From the NCBI GenBank assembly GCA_017992055.1, contig JAGOPK010000005.1, forward strand, positions 62,001-126,000: DNA of 64,000 nt, given 5' to 3'. This document shows positions 40,714 through 49,824 of the stretch, one piece after another (within the stretch, counting starts at the first letter, position 1; the number at the start of each line of letters is the position of its first letter). Source of the stretch: Burkholderiaceae bacterium (lineage in GTDB: Bacteria; Pseudomonadota; Gammaproteobacteria; Burkholderiales; Burkholderiaceae_C). The notes below the pieces were generated by a model. It worked only from the letters and a program-made list of their open reading frames with translations, made no database searches and was not told the DNA's origin. The position numbers and the translations under genes are program-made.

Positions 40714-42177
40714 ATGAACACCACCCTGATCCTCTTCGTCGTGCTCTATCTGGTGGGCACCCTGGCCATCGGCATGTGGGCCGGCACCCGCGTCAAGAAC
40801 ACCGCCGACTTCGCCATCGCCGGGCGCAGCCTGCCGCTGGTGATGGTCATCACCACCACCTTCGCCACCTGGTTCGGTGCCGAGACAGTGATGGGCATCC
40901 CGGCCAAGTTCGTGCAGGGCGGGCTGAACGCCATCGTCGAGGACCCGTTCGGCGCCGGCATGTGCCTGGTGCTGGTGGGCGTGTTCTTCGCCGCGCGGCT
41001 GTACCGGCTGAACCTGCTGACCATCGGCGACTTCTACCGCCAGCGCTACGGCAAGGGCGTGGAGGTGTTCTGCTCCGGCGCCATCATCCTCAGCTACCTG
41101 GGCTGGGTGGCGGCGCAGATCACCGCGCTGGGCCTGGTGTTCAGCGTGCTGACCAATGGCGCGATGAGCGAAACCGCCGGCATGGTGGTGGGCACGCTGG
41201 CGGTGCTGGTGTATGTGGTGGTCGGTGGCTTCCTGGCCGTGGCCTGGACCGACTTCATCCAGATGATCGTGCTGGTGGTGGGCATGTCCATCATCGCCTG
41301 GTTCTCGGCCGACCTGGCCGGTGGCGCCCATGTGGTGCTGGACAAGGTTGCTTCGCAGGACCTGTGGCGCTTCCTGCCCGAGCCCAGCTTCACCGACATG
41401 GCGTTTTTCATCGGCGCCGGCGTGACCATGATGTTCGGCAGCATCCCGCAGCAGGACGTCTACCAGCGCGTGATGTCGGCCAAGGATGCCAACACCGCGC
41501 GCAACGGCGCGGTCATCGGCGGCATCAGCTACATCCTGTTCGCCTTTGTGCCGATGTTCGTGGTCGCCAGCGCCGTGGTGGTGATGGGCGACCAGGCCCT
41601 GGCCATCGCCAAGGACGACTACCAGCGTCTGCTGCCCACCTTCGTGATGAGCCAGATGCCGCTGGTGATGCAGATCCTGTTCTTCGGCGCCCTGCTGTCG
41701 GCGATCAAGAGCACCTCGTCGGCCACGCTGCTGGCGCCGGCCACCAGCTTCGTCGAGAACATCCTGAAGAACCTGCGCCCGCACATGGGCGACCGCCAGC
41801 AGCTGAAGGCGATGCGCTTTTCCATCGTCGCCTTTGCCGGCTTCGTGCTGGCCTATGCCATCGCGATGAAGGGCACCTCGATCTACGACCTGGTGTCCTC
41901 GGCCTACCAGGTCACGCTGGTGGCGGCCTTCATCCCGCTGGTGTTCGGCCTGTACTGGAAGCGCGCCACGACCCAGGGCGCGATCACCTCGATCACCGCG
42001 GGCATCGCGGTGTGGATCGTCTTCATGCCGCAGATCAGCACGCTGGGCGAGGCCTTCCCGGGCCAGCTGGCCGGCCTGCTGGCGGCCCTGGCCGGCATGA
42101 TCATTGGCTCGCTGGCGCCGCAGGTGCTGCAGAACCGCCACGACGCCGATCACCATGTCAAGGGCTTGAACGCCTGA
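40714..42177 (+). CDS. Sodium:solute symporter family protein
   Basis: 487 aa, about 13 helices. SSS family pattern: VLYLVGTLAIGMWAG then the TADFAIAGRSLPLVMVITTTFATWFGAETVMG first-repeat motif, and SIPQQDVYQRVMSAKD in the central region, which is the SSS signature. The fold is LeuT-like. It imports a solute with Na+; the substrate cannot be told. It stands alone, 97 bp after ubiB and with no linked catabolic gene. Confidence 0.9.
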   Translation: MNTTLILFVVLYLVGTLAIGMWAGTRVKNTADFAIAGRSLPLVMVITTTFATWFGAETVMGIPAKFVQGGLNAIVEDPFGAGMCLVLVGVFFAARLYRLNLLTIGDFYRQRYGKGVEVFCSGAIILSYLGWVAAQITALGLVFSVLTNGAMSETAGMVVGTLAVLVYVVVGGFLAVAWTDFIQMIVLVVGMSIIAWFSADLAGGAHVVLDKVASQDLWRFLPEPSFTDMAFFIGAGVTMMFGSIPQQDVYQRVMSAKDANTARNGAVIGGISYILFAFVPMFVVASAVVVMGDQALAIAKDDYQRLLPTFVMSQMPLVMQILFFGALLSAIKSTSSATLLAPATSFVENILKNLRPHMGDRQQLKAMRFSIVAFAGFVLAYAIAMKGTSIYDLVSSAYQVTLVAAFIPLVFGLYWKRATTQGAITSITAGIAVWIVFMPQISTLGEAFPGQLAGLLAALAGMIIGSLAPQVLQNRHDADHHVKGLNA

Positions 42178-42215
42178 GCGCAGGCCCCAACTGAGCCGGC
42201 GCCGTTTGGGTTGCT

Positions 42216-42244
42216 CCGGGTTGCTGCAACCCGGCCCTTATACT
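42216..42244 (+). promoter_or_regulatory. 19-bp perfect inverted repeat plus -10 upstream of fmdB
   Basis: CCGGGTTGC-T-GCAACCCGG (42216-42234) is a perfect 9-1-9 palindrome ending five bases before TATACT (42239-42244), so it covers the -35 and spacer. With a single central base it makes a poor RNA hairpin and fits an operator better than a terminator, and no T-run follows directly. Confidence 0.5.
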
Positions 42245-42271
42245 TTCACGTTTTGCGTCAAGGGTTTAGCC

Positions 42272-42586
42272 ATGCCGATCTACGCCTACCGCTGCACCAG
42301 CTGTGGCCATGCGAAGGACGTGCTGCAGAAGATGTCCGACCCGGTGCTCACCACCTGTCCGGCCTGCGGCGCCGAGAGCTTTGCCAAGCAGCTCACCGCC
42401 GCCGGCTTTCAGCTCAAGGGCTCGGGCTGGTATGCGACCGACTTCAAGGGGGGTGGCAGCGCGGCTGCGGCCTCCACCGCCGCCGCATCGACCGCCGAAG
42501 CCAAGCCCGCGGGCGGCGAGGCCGCGCCGGCCGCCGCCTCGGCGACCAGCGGCACGGCCTGCGGCGGCTCCTGCGCCTGCCATTGA
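42272..42586 (+). CDS. FmdB-family zinc-ribbon regulatory protein
   Basis: 104 aa from ATG 42272. Residues 1-~50 are the FmdB ribbon: MPIYAYRCTSCGH ... TTCPACGAE, two CxxC pairs for one Zn. The rest is a low-complexity Ala/Gly/Ser tail ending in GGSCACH, which carries two extra Cys and a terminal His and could bind metal. FmdB-like proteins are widespread; their regulatory function is poorly defined. It begins the fmdB-DUF502-aspS block conserved in Burkholderiales. Confidence 0.88.
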   Translation: MPIYAYRCTSCGHAKDVLQKMSDPVLTTCPACGAESFAKQLTAAGFQLKGSGWYATDFKGGGSAAAASTAAASTAEAKPAGGEAAPAAASATSGTACGGSCACH

Positions 42587-42625
42587 GATCGTCCCGCAGC
42601 GGCCGCCAGCGCGAGAAAGCCCCCA

Positions 42626-43276
42626 GTGAAGAAATACATCATCGCCGGCCTGCTGGTCTGGCTGCCTCTGGCCATCACCGTCTGGGTGCTGCTGTGGCTG
42701 CTGGGCCTGCTGGACGGCGTGTTCTCGGGCCTGCTGTCGGTGGGAGAGGCGGTGCTGCCGGTCGGCGCCGGCGCCCAGCTCGACCGCCTGCGCCATGTGC
42801 CGGGCCTGGGCGTGCTGGTGATGGCGCTGCTGCTGTTTGCCACCGGCGTCTTCGTCACCAACATCTTCGGCCAGTGGTGGGTGCGGCAGTGGGACCGGGT
42901 GATGCACCGCATCCCGCTGGTCAAGTCCATCTACAGCTCGGTCAAGCAGGTCTCGGACACGCTGTTCTCCAGCAGTGGCAATGCCTTCCGCGAGGCGGTG
43001 CTGGTGCAGTACCCGCACCAGGGCTCGTGGACCATCGCCTTCGTCACCGGCCGGCCGGCCGGCGAGGTGGCGGCGCACCTGGACGGCGAGCACATCGGCC
43101 TGTACGTGCCGACCACGCCCAACCCGACCTCGGGCTTCTTCCTGATGATGCCGCGCCATGCGGTGCGGCCGCTGCAGATGAGCGTGGACGAGGCGCTGAA
43201 GTACATCATCTCGATGGGCGTGGTGGCACCGCCGCCGCCGGCGCCCCCGGCCGTGCCGGTGGCGGCACGAAATTGA
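42626..43276 (+). CDS. DUF502 family membrane protein
   Basis: 216 aa. Two N-terminal helices (KKYIIAGLLVWLPLAITVWVLLWLLGLLDG and GLGVLVMALLLFATGVFVTNIFGQ) followed by a soluble domain with the DUF502 motifs MHRIPLVKSIYSSVKQV and VPTTPNPTSGFFLMMP. The C-terminus is Pro/Ala-rich. The family has no proven function. It lies 39 bp after fmdB and 138 bp before aspS. Confidence 0.9.
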   Translation: MKKYIIAGLLVWLPLAITVWVLLWLLGLLDGVFSGLLSVGEAVLPVGAGAQLDRLRHVPGLGVLVMALLLFATGVFVTNIFGQWWVRQWDRVMHRIPLVKSIYSSVKQVSDTLFSSSGNAFREAVLVQYPHQGSWTIAFVTGRPAGEVAAHLDGEHIGLYVPTTPNPTSGFFLMMPRHAVRPLQMSVDEALKYIISMGVVAPPPPAPPAVPVAARN

Positions 43277-43414
43277 CGGGGCCGGGCGCACAGGCGCTGC
43301 CCCCGGTCCTGACGGCCCCGACTCCGGCCGCTTGCTGACGCCTCCCTGATCCCATTGCCGGTGCCCGCCCCGCGCGAGTGCCCGATCCCCGAATCCGCCT
43401 GGAGCAAGAACACC

Positions 43415-45205
43415 ATGAGAACCACCTACTGCGGCCTGGTCAGCGAAGCGCTGATGGGCCAGACCGTCACGCTGTTTGGCTGGGCGCATCGCCGCCGCGA
43501 CCATGGCGGCGTGATCTTCATCGACCTGCGCGACCGCGAAGGCCTGGTGCAGATCGTCTGCGACCCCGACCGCGCCGACATGTTCAAGACCGCCGAGGGC
43601 GTGCGCAACGAGTTCTGCCTGAAGGTGGTGGGCCTGGTGCGCGGCCGCCCCGAGGGCACGCACAACGCCAACCTGGTGTCCGGCAAGATCGAGGTGCTGT
43701 GCCATGAGCTGGAGGTGCTGAACCCCAGCGTCACGCCGCCGTTCCAGCTCGACGACGAGAACCTCAGCGAAACCACGCGCCTGACGCACCGCGTGCTGGA
43801 CCTGCGCCGCCCGACGATGCAGAAGAACCTGCGCCTGCGCTACCGCGTGGCCATCGAGGTGCGCAAGTTCCTCGACGAAAAGGGCTTCATCGACATCGAG
43901 ACGCCGATGCTGACCAAGAGCACGCCGGAAGGTGCGCGCGACTACCTGGTGCCCAGCCGGGTGCACGACGGCGCCTTCTTCGCGCTGCCGCAGAGCCCGC
44001 AGCTGTTCAAGCAGTTGCTGATGGTGGCCGGCTTCGACCGCTACTATCAGATCACCAAGTGCTTCCGCGACGAGGACCTGCGCGCCGACCGCCAGCCCGA
44101 ATTCACGCAGATCGACATCGAGACCTCGTTCCTGGACGAGGAGGAGATCCGCGCCATCACCGAGGCCATGGTGCGCACGGTGTTCCGCAAGACCATGGGC
44201 CTGGAGCTGCCGGTCTATGCCCAGCTGACCTATGCCGAGGCCATGCACCGCTACGGCTCGGACAAGCCCGACCTGCGCGTCAAGCTCGAGTTCACCGAGC
44301 TGACCGACGTGATGAAGTCGGTGGACTTCAAGGTCTTCAGCGGCCCGGCCAACAGCGCCAACGGCCGCGTGGCGGCGCTGCGCGTGCCGGCCGGTGGCGA
44401 GATGAGCCGCGGCGAGATCGACGCCTACACCGAGTTCGTCAAGATCTACGGCGCCAAGGGCCTGGCCTGGATCAAGGTCAACGACATGGCCAAGGGCCGC
44501 GACGGCCTGCAGAGCCCGATCGTCAAGAACCTCAGCGACGGCGCGCTGGAACAGACGCTGGCACGCACCGGTGCGCGCAACGGCGACCTGATCTTCTTCG
44601 GCGCCGACAAGGCCAAGGTGGTCAACGACGCGCTGGGCGCGCTGCGCGTGAAGATCGGCCACAGCGAGTTCGGCCGCAACCACGGCCTGTTCGAGGACCG
44701 CTGGGCGCCGCTGTGGGTGGTGGACTTCCCGATGTTCGAGCACGACGAGGACAGCGACCGCTGGGTGGCCGTGCACCATCCGTTCACCGCGCCCAAGGAC
44801 GGCCACGAGGACCTGATGACCACCGATCCGGGCCAGTGCGTGGCCAAGGCCTACGACATGGTGCTCAACGGCTGGGAGATCGGCGGTGGCTCGGTGCGTA
44901 TCCACCGCGCCGATGTGCAGGCCAAGGTGTTCGACGCGCTGAAGATCTCGCCCGAAGAGCAGCGCATCAAGTTCGGCTTCCTGCTCGACGCGCTGCAGTA
45001 CGGCGCGCCGCCGCACGGCGGCCTGGCCTTCGGCCTGGACCGCATCGCCACGCTGATGACCGGCGCTGAGAGCATCCGCGACGTGATCGCCTTCCCCAAG
45101 ACCCAGCGTGCCCAATGCCTGCTGACCGGCGCGCCCAGCCTGGTGGACGAGAAGCAGCTGCGCGAGCTGCACATTCGACTCAGGAATCCGACCCCGGCAG
45201 CCTGA
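43415..45205 (+). CDS. aspS: Aspartyl-tRNA synthetase
   Basis: 596 aa from ATG 43415 (an in-frame ATG at 43355 would add 20 unrelated residues; GGAGC precedes the chosen start). OB-fold anticodon domain ([22 protein letters not shown]), class II motif 2 [18 protein letters not shown] and motif 3 [13 protein letters not shown], with the GAD insertion between them as in bacterial AspRS. It charges tRNA-Asp, perhaps also tRNA-Asn; the non-discriminating type cannot be excluded by eye. Confidence 0.96.
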   Translation: MRTTYCGLVSEALMGQTVTLFGWAHRRRDHGGVIFIDLRDREGLVQIVCDPDRADMFKTAEGVRNEFCLKVVGLVRGRPEGTHNANLVSGKIEVLCHELEVLNPSVTPPFQLDDENLSETTRLTHRVLDLRRPTMQKNLRLRYRVAIEVRKFLDEKGFIDIETPMLTKSTPEGARDYLVPSRVHDGAFFALPQSPQLFKQLLMVAGFDRYYQITKCFRDEDLRADRQPEFTQIDIETSFLDEEEIRAITEAMVRTVFRKTMGLELPVYAQLTYAEAMHRYGSDKPDLRVKLEFTELTDVMKSVDFKVFSGPANSANGRVAALRVPAGGEMSRGEIDAYTEFVKIYGAKGLAWIKVNDMAKGRDGLQSPIVKNLSDGALEQTLARTGARNGDLIFFGADKAKVVNDALGALRVKIGHSEFGRNHGLFEDRWAPLWVVDFPMFEHDEDSDRWVAVHHPFTAPKDGHEDLMTTDPGQCVAKAYDMVLNGWEIGGGSVRIHRADVQAKVFDALKISPEEQRIKFGFLLDALQYGAPPHGGLAFGLDRIATLMTGAESIRDVIAFPKTQRAQCLLTGAPSLVDEKQLRELHIRLRNPTPAA

Positions 45206-45214
45206 GTGAGCCCC

Positions 45215-45339
45215 CGGCCGCCTGGCGGCCGCCCCCCGAGGGGGCTACCGGGCAAGGCCGGGCAACCCGTCCTTGCCCGGCCCTTCCGACGCCACCGCGC
45301 TCCCCTGGCCGCTGCGCGGGCCTGTCCCCTGCCGGGGAC
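45215..45339. repeat. Cluster of REP-like inverted repeats downstream of aspS
   Basis: Three clear hairpin-forming units in 125 bp: CGGCCGCC-T-GGCGGCCG (45215-45231, perfect), CCGGGCAAGG ... CCTTGCCCGG (45248-45280, perfect ten-pair stem with a 13-base loop) and GTCCCC-TGCC-GGGGAC (45324-45339, perfect). A C6-GA-G5 stretch adds another near 45232-45244. They resemble intergenic palindromic elements and could terminate or stabilise the aspS message. Confidence 0.6.
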
Positions 45340-45381
45340 GGGTGTGAGCCTGGCTGGGGTTGTGGCGTTGGTTCTGGCTTG

Positions 45382-45402
45382 GGTATAACATCCGTTATAA
45401 CC
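45382..45402 (+). promoter_or_regulatory. Dyad operator/promoter of the AbrB-Doc toxin-antitoxin operon
   Basis: GGTATAAC-ATCC-GTTATAACC is an inverted repeat 16 bp before the antitoxin ATG that contains TATAAC, a likely -10. AbrB/MazE-type antitoxins bind such A/T-rich dyads and repress their own operon. The A/T-rich patch contrasts with the G+C-rich surroundings. Confidence 0.6.
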
Positions 45403-45417
45403 ATTCCGGAGCCCGCC

Positions 45418-45642
45418 ATGCACGCCCTCAAGCTCACCCAGATCGGCAATTCCGTCGGCGTGATCCTGCCCAAGGAGGTGCTGGCGCGGCTGAAGCTGGA
45501 GAAGGGCGACACGGTCTATGTCACCGAAACCCCCGATGGCTTTGCGCTGACGCCGCTGGACCCCAGCTTCGAGCAGCAGCTGGAACTGGGGCGCGAGTTC
45601 ATGCGCGACTACCGCGACACCTTCCGCGCGCTGGCCAAGTGA
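45418..45642 (+). CDS. AbrB/MazE-type antitoxin
   Basis: 74 aa. SpoVT-AbrB domain: LKLTQIGNSVGVILPKEVLARLKLEKGDTVYV at residues 4-35, a swapped-hairpin DNA-binding fold. The C-terminal ~30 residues (ELGREFMRDYRDTFRALAK) form the toxin-neutralising tail. The toxin gene starts seven bases after its stop. It likely neutralises Doc and represses the operon through the dyad at 45382. Confidence 0.9.
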   Translation: MHALKLTQIGNSVGVILPKEVLARLKLEKGDTVYVTETPDGFALTPLDPSFEQQLELGREFMRDYRDTFRALAK

Positions 45643-45649
45643 GCGGTCC

Positions 45650-46039
45650 ATGTCCTGGCGCTGGGTCGACCGACGGCTGCTGGTGCTGCTGCACGACGAG
45701 AGCCTGGCCATGCATGGCGGTGCCTCGGGCCTGCGTGACGAGGGCCTGCTCGATTCGGCGCTGATGCGGCCGCAGAACCTCGCCGGTTATGGCGACCCTC
45801 CACCCGATCTGGCCGGCCTGGCCGCCTGCTATGCCTTCGGTCTGGCGCAGAACCATCCTTTCGTCGATGGCAACAAGCGCGCGGCCTTTCTGTCGGTCGG
45901 CCTGTTCCTCGGCCTCAATGGGCATCGGCTCACGGCCTCGCAGGCCGAGGCCACCGTCGCCATGTTCGCGCTGGCCGGCGGGGACTGGGACGAAGCCACT
46001 TTCACCGCCTGGCTGCGCGAACGCATCGCGCCGCGCTGA
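45650..46039 (+). CDS. doc: Doc-type Fic-fold toxin
   Basis: 129 aa. The Fic/Doc catalytic loop HPFVDGNKRAAF at about residues 69-80 is intact (HxFxDGNKR). DRRLLVLLHDESLAMHGG at the N-terminus and GLLDSALMRPQN match the death-on-curing family. Doc phosphorylates EF-Tu and arrests translation. It is paired here with an AbrB-type antitoxin. The pair interrupts an otherwise housekeeping stretch between aspS and the DAHP synthase. Confidence 0.92.
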   Translation: MSWRWVDRRLLVLLHDESLAMHGGASGLRDEGLLDSALMRPQNLAGYGDPPPDLAGLAACYAFGLAQNHPFVDGNKRAAFLSVGLFLGLNGHRLTASQAEATVAMFALAGGDWDEATFTAWLRERIAPR

Positions 46040-46071
46040 GCGGTCCTCACCCCAAGGGAAACGGAAACCCC

Positions 46072-47169
46072 ATGCCCAACACCGACCTGACGGTGACCAC
46101 CACGCTGGACACCACCCGCATCGACGACACCCGCATCGCCGCGGTGCGTGCCCTGGTGTCGCCGGCCGTGCTGCTGGAAGAACTGCCGGTCACGGCCGAG
46201 GTCGAGCACCTGGTCGAGACCACGCGAAAGTCCATCGGCGACGTGCTGCATGGCCGCGACGACCGCCTGGTGGCCGTGGTCGGGCCCTGCTCCATCCACG
46301 ACCGTGCCGATGCGCTGCATTACGCCCGCCTGCTCAAGCGCCTGGCCGATGAACTGAGCGACGAACTGCTGCTGGTGATGCGCGTGTATTTCGAGAAGCC
46401 GCGCACCACCGTGGGCTGGAAGGGCCTGGTCAACGACCCGCGCCTGGACGGCAGCTTCCGCATCAACGAGGGCCTGCGCCTGGCGCGCGAGATCCTGCTG
46501 GAGATCAGCGCCCTGGGCCTGGCCGCCGGCACCGAGTTCCTGGACCTGCTGACGCCGCAGTACATGAGCGACCTGATTGCCTGGGGCGCGATCGGCGCGC
46601 GCACCACCGAAAGCCAGAGCCACCGCCAGCTGGCCTCGGGCCTGAGCTGCCCGGTGGGCTTCAAGAACGGCACCGATGGCGGCGTGCAGGTGGCCGCCGA
46701 TGCGGTGGTGTCGGCCGCCGCCGCCCACAGCTTCATGGGCATGACCAAGATGGGCGTGGCGGCGATCTTCGAGACCCGCGGCAATGCCGACGGCCACATC
46801 ATCCTGCGCGGCGGCAGCAAGGCGCCCAACTACGACGCGGCGGCGATCGAAGCCGCCTGCGCCGTGCTGCGCAAGGCCGGCCTGGCCGAGCGCGTGATGG
46901 TCGATTGCTCGCATGCCAACTCGGCCAAGCAGCACCGGCGGCAGATCGAGGTGGCTGCCGACGTGGCGGCGCAGATCGCCGCCGGCGAGCAGCGCATCAT
47001 GGGCGTGATGGTCGAGAGCCATCTGCACGAGGGCCGGCAGGACCTGAAGGACGGCTGCACGCTGCAGCCCGGCGTGTCCATCACCGACGCCTGCATCGGC
47101 TGGGACGACACCGTGCCCTTGCTGCGCGGCCTGGCCGCGGCGGTGAAGGCGCGCCGCGCCAAGCTCTGA
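46072..47169 (+). CDS. aroG: 3-deoxy-7-phosphoheptulonate (DAHP) synthase, class I
   Basis: 365 aa. AroAI-alpha motifs: VAVVGPCSIHDRADAL, MRVYFEKPRTTVGWKGL, LDLLTPQYMSDLIAWGAIGARTTESQ and GVMVESHLHEGRQ. It condenses PEP with erythrose-4-phosphate, the entry to the shikimate pathway. The N-terminal ~40 residues (feedback region) are present. Whether it is the Phe-, Tyr- or Trp-sensitive type cannot be told safely. GGAAAC-type ribosome-binding sequence upstream. It is 7 bp from nudB. Confidence 0.93.
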   Translation: MPNTDLTVTTTLDTTRIDDTRIAAVRALVSPAVLLEELPVTAEVEHLVETTRKSIGDVLHGRDDRLVAVVGPCSIHDRADALHYARLLKRLADELSDELLLVMRVYFEKPRTTVGWKGLVNDPRLDGSFRINEGLRLAREILLEISALGLAAGTEFLDLLTPQYMSDLIAWGAIGARTTESQSHRQLASGLSCPVGFKNGTDGGVQVAADAVVSAAAAHSFMGMTKMGVAAIFETRGNADGHIILRGGSKAPNYDAAAIEAACAVLRKAGLAERVMVDCSHANSAKQHRRQIEVAADVAAQIAAGEQRIMGVMVESHLHEGRQDLKDGCTLQPGVSITDACIGWDDTVPLLRGLAAAVKARRAKL

Positions 47170-47176
47170 GGCGGGC

Positions 47177-47650
47177 ATGAGCCGCCGGTTCAAGATCCCC
47201 GAGAGCGTGCTGGTGGTGATCCACACCCCGGCGCTCGAGGTGCTGCTGATCGAGCGCGCCGACCGCCCGGGTTATTGGCAGAGCGTCACCGGCAGCCTGG
47301 ATGCGCCCGACGAGCAGCTGGCCGCCACCGCGGCGCGCGAGGTGGCCGAGGAGACCGGCATCGTGGTCGGCAGCCCCGCCATCCCGGCCGAGTCGCTGCG
47401 CGACTGGGGCCTGGCCAATGTCTACGAGATCTACCCGGTGTGGCGCCACCGCTATGCGCCGGGCGTCACGCACAACACCGAGCATGTGTTCGGCCTCACC
47501 GTGCCGGCCGGCACCGCGGTGACGCTGAACCCGCGCGAGCACCTGCGCTTCGAGTGGCTGCCCTGGCAGGCGGCGGCCGACCGCTGCTTCTCGCCCAGCA
47601 ATGCCGAGGCTGTGCTGCACCTGCCGCGGCTGGGCGGCGGCCAACCGTGA
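47177..47650 (+). CDS. nudB: Dihydroneopterin triphosphate pyrophosphatase (Nudix)
   Basis: 157 aa. The Nudix box is complete (GSLDAPDEQLAATA then REVAEETGI) at about residues 36-59, with the long NudB-type flanks PESVLVVIHTPALEVLLIERAD and NVYEIYPVWRHRYAPGVTHNTEHVFGL. It hydrolyses dihydroneopterin triphosphate in folate synthesis. It sits next to aspS-linked genes, as in many betaproteobacteria. Confidence 0.92.
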   Translation: MSRRFKIPESVLVVIHTPALEVLLIERADRPGYWQSVTGSLDAPDEQLAATAAREVAEETGIVVGSPAIPAESLRDWGLANVYEIYPVWRHRYAPGVTHNTEHVFGLTVPAGTAVTLNPREHLRFEWLPWQAAADRCFSPSNAEAVLHLPRLGGGQP

Positions 47651-47657
47651 ACCCGCG

Positions 47658-48470
47658 ATGAGCCCGCACCGCGCCGATTTCGCCGGCACCCGCTCGCCGG
47701 CCAGCAGCCTGATGAGCCACCAGCACCTGCGCGTGGCCACCTACAACATCCACAAGGGCGTGCGCGGCGTGGGCCCGGGCAAGCGGCTGGAGATCCACAA
47801 CCTGGGCCTGGGCATCGAGGCCCTGGATGCCGACCTGGTGTGCCTGCAGGAGGTGCGGCTGTACCACCGCGGCGATGCCGCGCGCTTCGACCACACCCAC
47901 CTGGGCTGGCCCGAGGTCGGCCAGGCCGAGTACCTGGCGCCCGAGGGCTACACGGTGGCCTACCGCAGCAATGCCATCACCCGCCATGGCGAGCATGGCA
48001 ATGCCCTGCTGTCGCGCTGGCCCATCGGCGACATCGGCCACCACGACGTGTCCGACCACCGCTTCGAGCAGCGTGGCCTGCTGCATGTGCCGGTGATGTG
48101 GCAGGGCGTGGAGGTGCATGCGGTGGTGGCGCACTTCGGCCTGATCCATGCCAGCCGCGTGCGCCAGGTCGAGCGCCTGGCCGAGTTCATCGCCGCCCAT
48201 GTGCCGGCCGGCGCGCCGCTGCTGGTGGCCGGCGACTTCAACGACTGGGGCGAGAAGCTCGACGGCCCGATGGCCGCGGTGGGCCTGGGCCGCGCCCGCC
48301 ATGGCCCCGAGCGGGCCCAGCGCACCTTTCCCAGCCGCGTGCCGGTGTTTGCACTCGACCGCGTCTACACCCGCGGCCTGGCCTGCGTCGGTGCCCATGT
48401 GCCACGCAGCCCGGGCTGGGCGCGCATGTCCGACCACCTGCCGCTGCTGGTGGACCTGCGGCTGGACTGA
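47658..48470 (+). CDS. Endonuclease/exonuclease/phosphatase-family protein (YbhP-like)
   Basis: 270 aa from ATG 47658; ATG 47712 (18 residues shorter) starts directly at the conserved strand and is equally possible. EEP-fold motifs: RVATYNIHKGV, DLVCLQEVRL (metal Glu), GNALLSRWPI, VVAHFGLIHASRVRQ, LLVAGDFNDWGEK and MSDHLPLLVDL. It is a Mg-dependent phosphodiesterase fold with unknown substrate. The next gene is a clsB-type cardiolipin synthase, the same pairing as E. coli ybhP-clsB, which suggests a phospholipid-related function. Confidence 0.88.
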   Translation: MSPHRADFAGTRSPASSLMSHQHLRVATYNIHKGVRGVGPGKRLEIHNLGLGIEALDADLVCLQEVRLYHRGDAARFDHTHLGWPEVGQAEYLAPEGYTVAYRSNAITRHGEHGNALLSRWPIGDIGHHDVSDHRFEQRGLLHVPVMWQGVEVHAVVAHFGLIHASRVRQVERLAEFIAAHVPAGAPLLVAGDFNDWGEKLDGPMAAVGLGRARHGPERAQRTFPSRVPVFALDRVYTRGLACVGAHVPRSPGWARMSDHLPLLVDLRLD

Positions 48471-48488
48471 TCGCGCAGCCCAGGGGAC

Positions 48489-49817
48489 ATGAGGCGGGAC
48501 ATGGCACCGGACCTGTTCACGCGTTTCACGCTGCCGGGCCAGCAGCGCGCGATGCGCCTGCTCGGCGGCAACGACGTGCAGCTGCTGGCCGGCGGCGACG
48601 AGCTGTTTCCGGCCATGTGCACGGCCATTGCCGCGGCCCAGCACCGCATCTGGCTGGTGACCTACATCTTCCACGACGATGCGGCGTCGGCCCAGGTGGC
48701 CGAGGCCCTGGCCGCGGCGGCGCGGCGTGGCGTCTGGGTCGGCGTGGTCGTCGACGGCTTCGGCAGCAAGGCCAGCCTGGAGGCGCTGCGCGCCTGGCTG
48801 CAGCCGGCTGGCGTGCACCTGAGCGTGTTCCGCCCGGTCGACCGCTGGTGGCGGCTGCTGCAACCGGGCCAGTTGCGCCGGCTGCACCACAAGCTGTGCG
48901 TGGTCGATGGCGACATCGGCTTCGTCGGCGGCATCAATGTCATCGACGACCGCAACGACCTGCACCATGGCCTCTCCGAGCTGCCGCGGCTGGACTTCGC
49001 GGTGCAGGTCACCGGCCCGCTGGTGGCGCGCATCGAGCAGACCTCGCGCGCGATGTGGAGCCGCGCCGCGCTGGGCGCCGACTGGCGCGAAGAGATCGCT
49101 CAGCTGCTGCAGTCGGCCGAGCCGCTGGCGCGCATGCGCCGGCTGGCGCAGCGGCTGCGCCTGCCCAGGCCGCTGCCGCTGCATGAGCGCCGCTCGCGCT
49201 GGGCGCCCAGCACCCAGGCCGATGCCGGCGGCGGCCTGGCGCCGATGCGCGCCATGCTGCTGGTGCGCGACAACCTGCGCCAGCGCCGCGCCATCGAGCA
49301 GGCCTACATCGAGGCCATCCACCATGCGCGGCAGCGGGTGGAGATCATCTGCCCCTATTTCTATCCCGGCCGCGCCTTCCGCCGCGCGCTGCGCCGCGCC
49401 GCGCTGCGTGGCGTGCAGGTGCGCCTGCTGCTGCAGGGCAAGGCCGACTACCGCTTTGCCGCGCTGGCCGCCCAGGTGCTGTACGACGAGCTGCTGGCCA
49501 CCGGCGTGCGCATCTACGAGTACACGCCGGCCTTTCTGCATGCCAAGGTGGCGGTGGTCGACGACGACTGGGCCACGGTGGGCAGCTCCAACATCGACCC
49601 GCTGAGCCTGCTGCTGAACCTGGAGGCGAATGTGGTGGTGCGCGACGCCGCCTTCACCGCCACGCTGGCGCTGCGCTTCGAGGCCGCGGTGCTGGCCTCC
49701 AGCGAGGTGCTGCGCCCGCCGGTGCAGGTGGGCTGGCTGGCGGCGCTGCGCCGCGGCTTCGTGGCCTGGTCGGCGCACTGGTTTCTGCGCCTGGCCGGCA
49801 TGAGCGGCCGCTACTGA
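48489..49817 (+). CDS. clsB: Cardiolipin synthase B (phospholipase D superfamily)
   Basis: 442 aa (ATG 48501 is a close alternative with a better-placed GAGG). Two HKD motifs: HHKLCVVDGDIGFVGGINV and HAKVAVVDDDWATVGSSNI. The N-terminal GGNDVQLLAGGDELFPAM and the C-terminal long helix fit ClsB rather than ClsA, and there are no N-terminal membrane helices. It makes cardiolipin by transferring a phosphatidyl group between phosphatidylglycerol and another lipid at the inner membrane. Confidence 0.92.
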   Translation: MRRDMAPDLFTRFTLPGQQRAMRLLGGNDVQLLAGGDELFPAMCTAIAAAQHRIWLVTYIFHDDAASAQVAEALAAAARRGVWVGVVVDGFGSKASLEALRAWLQPAGVHLSVFRPVDRWWRLLQPGQLRRLHHKLCVVDGDIGFVGGINVIDDRNDLHHGLSELPRLDFAVQVTGPLVARIEQTSRAMWSRAALGADWREEIAQLLQSAEPLARMRRLAQRLRLPRPLPLHERRSRWAPSTQADAGGGLAPMRAMLLVRDNLRQRRAIEQAYIEAIHHARQRVEIICPYFYPGRAFRRALRRAALRGVQVRLLLQGKADYRFAALAAQVLYDELLATGVRIYEYTPAFLHAKVAVVDDDWATVGSSNIDPLSLLLNLEANVVVRDAAFTATLALRFEAAVLASSEVLRPPVQVGWLAALRRGFVAWSAHWFLRLAGMSGRY

Positions 49818-49824
49818 GCCGCGC

